From CAYYWW01 sp964475515 (GTDB taxonomy: Archaea; Aenigmatarchaeota; Aenigmatarchaeia; QMZP01): a stretch of 28,165 nt of DNA. This document shows positions 14,274 through 19,289 of the stretch, in pieces (the stretch's first letter is position 1; the number at the start of each line of letters is the position of its first letter). Where the stretch lies: assembly GCA_964475515.1 (NCBI GenBank), contig CAYYWW010000006.1, positions 1-28,165 of the forward strand. The letters are read 5' to 3'. The translations under genes and the position numbers were made by a program. A model generated the notes under the pieces. That model saw nothing but the letters and a program-made list of their open reading frames with translations, was not told where the DNA came from and ran no database searches.

Positions 14274-15296
14274 TCATTTGTTTTTGCTCATGAAATAAGC
14301 AGCAGCGCCGAGAACTCCAATTTCATGAAGTTTTGTTATTACAATTTTCGGTTTTTTTAACGTTGGCATTTGACCTCTGTCAATCTCTTTATAGTATCTC
14401 TCAATAGCAGGGTCAAACAATATTTCTTTATCCTTTGTCTGGCTTCCCATGCAAACGATTATATCTATTGGATTCCAAACAGAAACTATTTTGGCAAAAG
14501 AATCTGCTATCGCTTTTACCTGTACTTCCCTTATATACCTCTGAGGTTCTTTTTCAGGTTCTTCTCTGTATGCACTGTATACATGTTCTGCTGTTATTGA
14601 TGCTACAATTTCTGCAAAGATTTCTTTTTTCCTAAGATCTTTGATTTCGTAAAAAGGTTTATCTTTTTTCTTAGCGTTTTCATTGTATTCTTCAAGTGTT
14701 TTATGGATGATCGGGTGGTTAAATTCTTTTGTTATTAGAAAATATTGCTTCGCCATGCAAGCTGCTCCGTTGCCGCTCACAAATATTTCCAGATGTCCCC
14801 TTGCTCCACAACCACAGAATAAGCTACTGTTAGGATCGTAAATCATGTGACCGATTTCAGCTGATGTTACATTAACACCGTTTCTGACAACAGCTGCGTT
14901 GAATCCTGTCGAATACGTAGCAACCGCAACGTTTTCATACCCAACGCCTTCACCATATTTAGCAGCAGCTTGAACTGCAGCTCTCATATCATTTGTTATC
15001 GTGACTTCGTGGCCCATCTCTTTCAAATCTCTTGCCAACGTTATTTCTTTCTTGATGTTAAAATTAGGTGAGTATTTAATTGTCAGATTTTCTTCGTCTA
15101 TAACACCAGCAGACGCGATTCCAACTTTACATTTTTCTTCCAGCTCTTGAGAAACAAGTTTTGTCAATGTTTCATTGGTATGCACACTGTCCATTGGTAG
15201 TGTCTTTAACTCAACTACCTCTCCATTATCAACATCAACTTTGCCTATTCTTATTTTTGTCCCACCGATGTCGATTCCCCAAACATATTCTGTCAT
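14274..15296 (-). CDS. ROK family sugar kinase-like protein
   Basis: A 340-residue member of the ASKHA/ROK superfamily. The phosphate-1 loop is WGIDIGGTKIRIG near residues 6-18. The catalytic Asp lies in ITNDMRAAVQAAAKYGEG. The C-terminal half has CGCGARGHLEIFVSG, a variant of the ROK zinc motif that lacks the last cysteine (RGH instead of RGC). IVCMGSQTKDKE is the second ATP-binding segment. ROK kinases phosphorylate glucose, N-acetylmannosamine or related sugars with ATP. The substrate cannot be fixed, and the insertion-rich region 190-240 differs from bacterial glucokinase. It may feed sugar into glycolysis or surface glycan synthesis. Confidence 0.85.
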   Translation of the reverse strand: MTEYVWGIDIGGTKIRIGKVDVDNGEVVELKTLPMDSVHTNETLTKLVSQELEEKCKVGIASAGVIDEENLTIKYSPNFNIKKEITLARDLKEMGHEVTITNDMRAAVQAAAKYGEGVGYENVAVATYSTGFNAAVVRNGVNVTSAEIGHMIYDPNSSLFCGCGARGHLEIFVSGNGAACMAKQYFLITKEFNHPIIHKTLEEYNENAKKKDKPFYEIKDLRKKEIFAEIVASITAEHVYSAYREEPEKEPQRYIREVQVKAIADSFAKIVSVWNPIDIIVCMGSQTKDKEILFDPAIERYYKEIDRGQMPTLKKPKIVITKLHEIGVLGAAAYFMSKNK

Positions 15297-15363
15297 ATTT
15301 TTTATTGATTTGGAAGAATTTATTAGTTACATGATGCATTGTATTGTGAATTAACACCTTATA

Positions 15364-15371
15364 TTTATAAA
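15364..15371 (+). promoter_or_regulatory. TATA box of the histone gene
   Basis: TTTATAAA lies 22-29 bases before the ATG at 15393. That places transcription start at or just before the ATG, so the histone message is probably leaderless. This spacing helps decide for ATG 15393 over the in-frame TTG at 15384. Confidence 0.65.
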
Positions 15372-15392
15372 TTTTCCCTCTAATTGTTTATC

Positions 15393-15611
15393 ATGGCAAA
15401 AATTCCGTTGGCAACATTTGAAAAGGTTTTAAAAGAGTCTAGAAAGGGTATAAGGGTATCTGAAGAGGCAGCAAAAGAATTTGTTGAAATCATAGGGGAG
15501 ATAGCGAAAGAGATAGCTGCAGATGCAAGTGAATTAGCAGTTCATGCAAATAGGAAAACTATTTTAAAGAGTGACATAAAACTTGCTGCGAAAAGATTTA
15601 GAAAAAGTTAA
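15393..15611 (+). CDS. Archaeal histone
   Basis: A 72-residue single histone fold. MAKIPLATFEKVLKES corresponds to helix 1, RVSEEAAKEFVEIIGEIAKE to helix 2, and HANRKTILKSDIKLAAKRF matches the conserved L2/helix 3 segment (RKTI..DI.LA..RF) of HMfB-like histones. Length and motifs are those of DNA-wrapping archaeal histones that dimerise and polymerise into hypernucleosomes. There is no N-terminal or C-terminal tail. The start is ATG 15393, set by the TATA spacing and by family alignment. Three small genes follow on the same strand. Confidence 0.95.
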   Translation: MAKIPLATFEKVLKESRKGIRVSEEAAKEFVEIIGEIAKEIAADASELAVHANRKTILKSDIKLAAKRFRKS

Positions 15612-15649
15612 TAATTAGTTATTTTATTTGTGTACTGCTACCGAAAGAA

Positions 15650-15658
15650 TTTAAAAAG
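15650..15658 (+). promoter_or_regulatory. BRE/TATA for the COX24-like gene
   Basis: TTTAAAAAG lies 20-28 bases before the ATG at 15678 and follows the purine-rich CCGAAAGAA, a good fit to a TFB recognition element. It indicates an independent, leaderless promoter for the small basic protein and the genes behind it. Confidence 0.5.
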
Positions 15659-15677
15659 AAAATATTATATAAATAAT

Positions 15678-15770
15678 ATGCCTTGTGGAAGAAAAAGGAA
15701 AAGAGCAAAAATTAAGAAACATAAGCTTAAAAAAAGAAGGAAAAAGATGAGGCATAAGAAGAAAAGGTAA
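15678..15770 (+). CDS. 30-residue basic AURKAIP1/COX24-like (bS22/mS38-type) protein
   Basis: A very short gene encoding a protein that is more than half Lys and Arg. It starts MPCGRKRKRAKIKKHK and continues LKKRRKKMRHKKKR. The K-x-K-K-H-K-x-K-K-R-R-K spacing, and even the MPCG(K/R)KRKR opening, match the small bacterial AURKAIP1/COX24-domain proteins; that domain is also the C-terminus of mitochondrial ribosomal mS38 and mycobacterial bS22, which sit on the small ribosomal subunit. An archaeal copy was unexpected to me. It has its own TATA-like box, and the next gene starts 3 bases after its stop. A ribosomal role is inference. Confidence 0.75.
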   Translation: MPCGRKRKRAKIKKHKLKKRRKKMRHKKKR

Positions 15771-15773
15771 ATT

Positions 15774-16028
15774 ATGGACGAATCAATTCAATCAAAGGTT
15801 TCTGTCGTGATACACAGTTTAGCTGGTATTATTGTAGGTTGGACATCAACGAATTTCGATGTTTGGATTTCATTTTTACTTGGAATTATAGCTCTTTTTG
15901 TAATAGGATACCTTGGCGAGTTTGCTTTTGGTAAAAAAGGCTTTAAATGGTGGGTGAGCAATGGTTTCATAGTTTACATTTTTGTTTGGTTAGCTTCGTG
16001 GATTTATTTTTTCAACGTGTTAGTATAA
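15774..16028 (+). CDS. Small membrane protein, unknown
   Basis: An 84-residue protein with three hydrophobic segments: SVVIHSLAGIIVGW, WISFLLGIIALFVIGYLGEFAF and GFIVYIFVWLASWIYFF. A short conserved-looking loop GKKGFKWWVSNG lies between the last two. The gene begins 3 bases after the COX24-like stop, so it is almost certainly on the same message. I do not recognise the family with confidence; similar three-helix proteins of this size occur next to translation genes in archaea, but I cannot name one. Confidence 0.65.
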   Translation: MDESIQSKVSVVIHSLAGIIVGWTSTNFDVWISFLLGIIALFVIGYLGEFAFGKKGFKWWVSNGFIVYIFVWLASWIYFFNVLV

Positions 16029-16060
16029 ACAATTTAAATTGAACGGTAAATAAAGTTGAT

Positions 16061-16573
16061 ATGCTCCTAAAAATACCTGAAGATAGGATCGGAGTTCTTA
16101 TAGGTAAACACGGAGAAGTAAAGAAAAGGATAGAAGACTCTACGCATTGTAGAATAAACATAGTTGACAATACTATAGAAATAACAGGGGACGCTATAGG
16201 TGTTTTAAATGCGCGAGATATAGTAAAAGCTATAGGTAGGGGGTTCTCACCAAAAAACGCGTTTAAGCTTTTAAAAGAGGGGACTGAGCTAATAATAATA
16301 AGTTTGGCAAATGAAACAAAAAACTCGAGAAAAAGGCTGTTTGGAAGAGTTATTGGAAGGTCTGGTAAAATAAGAAAGACATTGGAAATGCGAACAAACA
16401 CCTCTATTTCTGTTTACGGAAAAACTGTATCAATCATAGGATCCCATGAAGACGCTGGGCTGGCAAGGGATGCTGTTGAAATGCTGGTAAACGGTCGTTC
16501 TCATGGTTATGTTTTTAAAATGCTAAAGAACAGAAAGATGAAGCGGAAACTTGACGATTTATCTCGTGTTTAA
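16061..16573 (+). CDS. Two-KH-domain RNA-binding protein (Dim2/Pno1-like)
   Basis: A 170-residue protein with two KH domains. The first has IGVLIGKHGEVKKRIED (GKHG loop, residues about 9-25) and the second FGRVIGRSGKIRKTLE (GRSG loop). The linker INARDIVKAIGRGFSP-like segment (here LNARDIVKAIGRGFSP) and the end GRSHGYVFKMLK are hallmarks of archaeal Dim2/Pno1. The protein helps mature the 3' end of 16S rRNA and interacts with aIF2 and the Rio kinase/Dim1 machinery. It is the last gene of the histone-side cluster and converges on eS31, 3 bases away. The ATG has no clear ribosome binding site. Confidence 0.88.
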   Translation: MLLKIPEDRIGVLIGKHGEVKKRIEDSTHCRINIVDNTIEITGDAIGVLNARDIVKAIGRGFSPKNAFKLLKEGTELIIISLANETKNSRKRLFGRVIGRSGKIRKTLEMRTNTSISVYGKTVSIIGSHEDAGLARDAVEMLVNGRSHGYVFKMLKNRKMKRKLDDLSRV

Positions 16574-16576
16574 AAA

Positions 16577-16819
16577 TTAGGCCTTGCTCTCCTCCTTTTC
16601 ATTTTTTAAAAATTCTGTGTAGGAGCATCTTCCACAATAAAGTCTGTTTTTATGATCAGCTAACCATGTTCCTGGACCACATCTTGGACATGGTTTTCTT
16701 TTTCTAACAACTTCGTTTTCCTTTACTTCATAGAACATGTAAGTCTTTGTACTTTCATGCTTTCTTCCTGTGCGTACTTTTTTTCCTTTCTTCTCTTTTG
16801 GTGTCTCTTTTTCTGCCAT
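16577..16819 (-). CDS. rps27ae: Ribosomal protein eS31 (S27ae)
   Basis: An 80-residue small-subunit protein. The zinc ribbon is CPRCG (C44, C47) and YCGRC (C62, C65), with PGTWLADHKNRLYCG between, as in S27ae. The Lys/Glu-rich N-terminus (MAEKETPKEKKGKK, about 20 residues) is longer than in many archaea, where the protein is 50-60 residues. I chose the ATG at 16819 (AGGAT upstream); an upstream in-frame start at 16840 would add seven residues without support. It lies 29 bases after eS24, the usual archaeal pair. Confidence 0.93.
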   Translation of the reverse strand: MAEKETPKEKKGKKVRTGRKHESTKTYMFYEVKENEVVRKRKPCPRCGPGTWLADHKNRLYCGRCSYTEFLKNEKEESKA

Positions 16820-16848
16820 CTTTATCCTTGTAATTTGCATTTTTATTT

Positions 16849-17311
16849 TTACTGGTTCTCTTCTTTCTTTTCCTCTTGCGGTTGCTCTTCACTTTCACCA
16901 GACTTCTCTGATCCCTTTTCCTCTTGTTTTGTTTCTTCTGATTTCTGTTCTCCCGTTGATTCCGCTCCTTGCTGGCCTTCTNNNNNNNNNNNNNNNNNNN
17001 NNNNNNNNNNNNNNNNNNNNNNNNNNNNNNNNNNNNNNNNNNNNNNNNNNNNNNNNNNNNNNNNNNNNNNNNNNNNNNNNNGAATCCTTCTTTTTGTAAA
17101 CGAAAACTTTGACTTTAGATGATGCTTCGCCCTTTGAACTGAATATTTTGTCGATTATTATAAGATCTTCTTTTGATTTCAGCTCCTTGGACACGAAGGA
17201 TAAAATGTCTCTTCTCGTTGGTGTTGGTTTTCCTTCGTGACCCAACTTAATCCAGTATTCTTCTCTATCCAATAATGGGTTGTCCTTATGCTCGATTATT
17301 TTTATTTCCAT
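16849..17311 (-). CDS. rps24e: Ribosomal protein eS24, interrupted by an assembly gap
   Basis: The first 76 complete codons before the gap give an eS24 core: MEIKIIEHKDNPLLDREEYW, GKPTPTRRDILSFVSKEL, then IIIDKIFSSKGEASSKVKVFVY. The ATG at 17311 is preferred over a TTG two codons earlier. After the 100-N run, the frame that fits reads a 43-residue acidic, Gln-rich tail (EGQQGAESTGEQKSEE and EEQPQEEKKEENQ) ending at TAA 16849-16851. The known parts total a multiple of three, so the true missing length must also be a multiple of three; 100 is not, so the gap size is nominal. Archaeal eS24 is normally about 100 residues, so the tail is extra. Confidence 0.85.
16982..17081. other. Assembly gap (100 N)
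   Basis: Exactly 100 N, the customary size for a gap of unknown length. It falls inside eS24, between the folded core and the acidic tail. Coding frames read straight through it are not reliable. Confidence 0.99.
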
Positions 17312-17572
17312 AAACAATTTTATAGATGTTTATTATTTTAAAGTTTTGCTTTCAAGTTGATACTATGATAATTAAAGGTGATTGAAGCCAGATCTATGGT
17401 TAACTAATCGTGTTTTCCTGATTTCGAGTTTGTAACAAATCTCATAAGATGCTCTCATAGTTGTTTATACTGCTATGCCGGGTTTATAAAGAGGTTTTCA
17501 TCATAAAAAATAAAATCGGCAGCTGTTGGCTTTGGATTAACTTTATAAATACAAAATAACTATTTAATAGTG
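17312..17572. other. Intergenic region between eS24 and the orphan gene
   Basis: About 260 bases with no supported gene. It must hold the eS24 promoter (A/T-rich TTTAAAATAATAAA on the minus strand, about 20-35 bases upstream of 17311) and the promoter of the + strand orphan gene. Two + strand TATA-like strings occur, near 17481-17490 and at 17542-17550. A C/D-box-like spacing at 17365-17421 was considered and not accepted. Confidence 0.45.
17542..17550 (+). promoter_or_regulatory. TATA box of the orphan gene at 17573
   Basis: TTTATAAAT lies 23-31 bases before the ATG at 17573. The fit to leaderless spacing supports ATG 17573 rather than the GTG at 17570 or the ATG at 17579. Confidence 0.6.
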
Positions 17573-18409
17573 ATGAATATGATACAAGAATATTTGGAAA
17601 AAGCATATAAGTTTTTAAGAAGAATAGATGATATTGACATTACGTTCTTTATTCTGGATGTGGACGAAGAGGAAAAAGAAATAATCATATATTCAAATAG
17701 GCAATTGTCTGGGTATCAACCTGCTGATGGACTTTACACAAGAAGGGTTTCTTATGATAATTTACCAGAAGATATTAAAACAGATTTGAAAAGGTTGAGT
17801 TCTTACGCTGCCTCGATACGCGCGGGATTTGAAAACAGCGAGACCCAAGAGCATTTGCTGACTGAAATTTTAATGATTGAAGATCGTTTTAGGAAATATC
17901 CCATACTTCCTACTACCAGATTCATTGAAACGCTGCTCGGTGGAGATGACAGATATAAGGAATATCTGGAGCAAATGAGAAAAGCTAATGCTTTAGATAT
18001 ACCGATTGATGTTAAACTAGTTCACGAAGCTCTTCATGGTGATCACGGCTGGGATCTTAGGGTGGATTTGATGAGAGAACTTGAAAAACGTGGTTATGTG
18101 GAACCATCTGAATGGGATGTGGTAGATGAATTGGTGTCTAAACTGGCCGATGTTCTTTATATAGAAGAAAACAGGCCAGATTATTTGGCTACAAGAGAAT
18201 CTGTATTAAGAGAGGAGATAGAATTTGCTAGGAGCATGTTTTCAAAGGATGCTACCAGAGAAGCCGAACTGGATGAGCAATCAGATGAACAGCAGAGGGC
18301 TTATATTTATGGAAGGGCATCCGAAATTTACTTTCAACTGAGAGCCAACCCGAATTTTTGGTGCTATGTTAAAATGTTATTTTCCAATCCCCCAATTGAT
18401 GATGAATAG
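17573..18409 (+). CDS. Orphan soluble protein with an HExxHxxH string
   Basis: A 278-residue acidic, mainly helical protein with no signal peptide or membrane segment. I do not recognise it. The N-terminal 60 residues alternate strand and helix (IDITFFILDVDEEEKEIIIY). In the middle, LVHEALHGDHGWD contains H-E-x-x-H-x-x-H (first His at residue 151), which resembles a zincin metal site, although the surrounding sequence is not a familiar protease. The second half is rich in Glu and Arg helices and ends RAYIYGRASEIYFQL, then aromatic FWCYVKMLF. It is transcribed alone against its neighbours and interrupts the run of transcription and ribosomal genes. Composition looks somewhat richer in GC than neighbouring genes. 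Confidence 0.65.
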   Translation: MNMIQEYLEKAYKFLRRIDDIDITFFILDVDEEEKEIIIYSNRQLSGYQPADGLYTRRVSYDNLPEDIKTDLKRLSSYAASIRAGFENSETQEHLLTEILMIEDRFRKYPILPTTRFIETLLGGDDRYKEYLEQMRKANALDIPIDVKLVHEALHGDHGWDLRVDLMRELEKRGYVEPSEWDVVDELVSKLADVLYIEENRPDYLATRESVLREEIEFARSMFSKDATREAELDEQSDEQQRAYIYGRASEIYFQLRANPNFWCYVKMLFSNPPIDDE

Positions 18410-18468
18410 ACATTTCCAATCTCACTTCAATCAAAATAGTAATTTTCGGCAAAGAAATCCATGGATTA

Positions 18469-18660
18469 TTATTTAACCCACAAAGCGTATCTTCCAGGAG
18501 ACTTTATGTTCAGAATTTTTGCAATTTCAGAGTCATTCGGGTCTATTATGTACACAACCCCCTTCCAACTTCTAGAGAATTCAGCAAGATTACACGCTGG
18601 GCAGACGCTTCCAGTAACAAATCTTTTGCAATTCTTACAAACTTTTTGATATCCAGGCAT
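18469..18660 (-). CDS. spt4: Transcription elongation factor Spt4 (RpoE'')
   Basis: A 63-residue zinc protein. C8-x2-C11 and C20-x2-C23 form the zinc ribbon (KVCKNCKRFV, GSVCPACN), followed by FSRSWKGVVYIIDPNDSEIAK and the final PGRYALWVK, all typical of archaeal Spt4. It pairs with Spt5 to form the processivity clamp on RNA polymerase. I chose the ATG at 18660 with GGTGA upstream over an in-frame TTG at 18672. It is the last gene of the RNA polymerase block, 34 bases after Rpo7. No spt5 is in the window. Confidence 0.93.
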   Translation of the reverse strand: MPGYQKVCKNCKRFVTGSVCPACNLAEFSRSWKGVVYIIDPNDSEIAKILNIKSPGRYALWVK

Positions 18661-18694
18661 ATTTTTCACCAAACCTCTTTTATTTTTCTATTTT

Positions 18695-19285
18695 TTATTT
18701 TTTCTCATCTTTCTTGGCAGACTTTGCTTTCTCAGCTTCTTTTTTCTTCGCTTCTTGCTTTTCCTTTTCAAGCCAACTCAGGACTCCTAAGCCAGGTTGT
18801 CTTGTTGTCAAACCTATTTTATACTCTCTTTCAATGGAGACTGATATTATTCTCGCACGGACAACATCTTTTTCTTTTATTGTTTTCTTGCTTTCCCGGC
18901 CCGTGAAGATCATGTTCTTTGCATCGTAGCTAACAAAATCATCCATAATCTGGCTGACATGGATCATTCCATCAACAGGTCCTAATCTGACAAACACGCC
19001 GAATTCTGTGACATCTATAACCTCTCCTATGACAACTTCGTGGTTCTCGGGCACATAAACTAAAACATCAAATGTGACAGGAAAGTATATAGCTCCATCA
19101 CCGTGTAGAATCTTTCCTTCGCCGACTTCTTTAACTGATATTATAGAAAGAACTATACCTAATCTGGGATCTGTTATTCCCTCCCACCTGTCTTCAAGGC
19201 TGCTCTTTACAGCTTCCTCTAATGAAAGGCCAAATTTTTTCGGGTCAACCCGAATCTTATCTGAAACTGTTAATATTTTGTACAT
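18695..19285 (-). CDS. rpoE: RNA polymerase subunit Rpo7 (RpoE')
   Basis: A 196-residue subunit of the stalk. The N-terminal tip domain starts MYKILTVSDKIRVDPKKFG and contains GAIYFPVTFDVLVYVPENHEVV; residues about 82-165 form the S1/OB RNA-binding domain (GEVIDVTEFGVFVRLGPVDGMIHVSQI). The end is a low-complexity Lys/Glu/Ala tail (EKEKQEAKKKEAEKAKSAKK). Rpo7 pairs with Rpo4 and binds nascent RNA. I use the ATG at 19285; an open frame reaching back to 19408 runs inside the 3' end of rpoA2 and gives a basic, family-foreign extension. The gene starts 4 bases after rpoA2, so it is co-transcribed. Confidence 0.94.
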   Translation of the reverse strand: MYKILTVSDKIRVDPKKFGLSLEEAVKSSLEDRWEGITDPRLGIVLSIISVKEVGEGKILHGDGAIYFPVTFDVLVYVPENHEVVIGEVIDVTEFGVFVRLGPVDGMIHVSQIMDDFVSYDAKNMIFTGRESKKTIKEKDVVRARIISVSIEREYKIGLTTRQPGLGVLSWLEKEKQEAKKKEAEKAKSAKKDEKK

Positions 19286-19289
19286 ATCA

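Noticed and set aside
16895..17317. A 140-residue ORF running through the N gap
   Set aside because: It depends on the nominal gap length of 100. The frame after the gap gives a basic, unrelated end, while the correct frame gives an acidic tail closed by a stop before eS31.
17365..17421. Possible C/D-box guide RNA (ATGATAA ... CTGA)
   Set aside because: The C box has a mismatch, no convincing C' and D' pair is present inside, and the terminal stem is weak. Such motifs occur by chance in AT-rich DNA.
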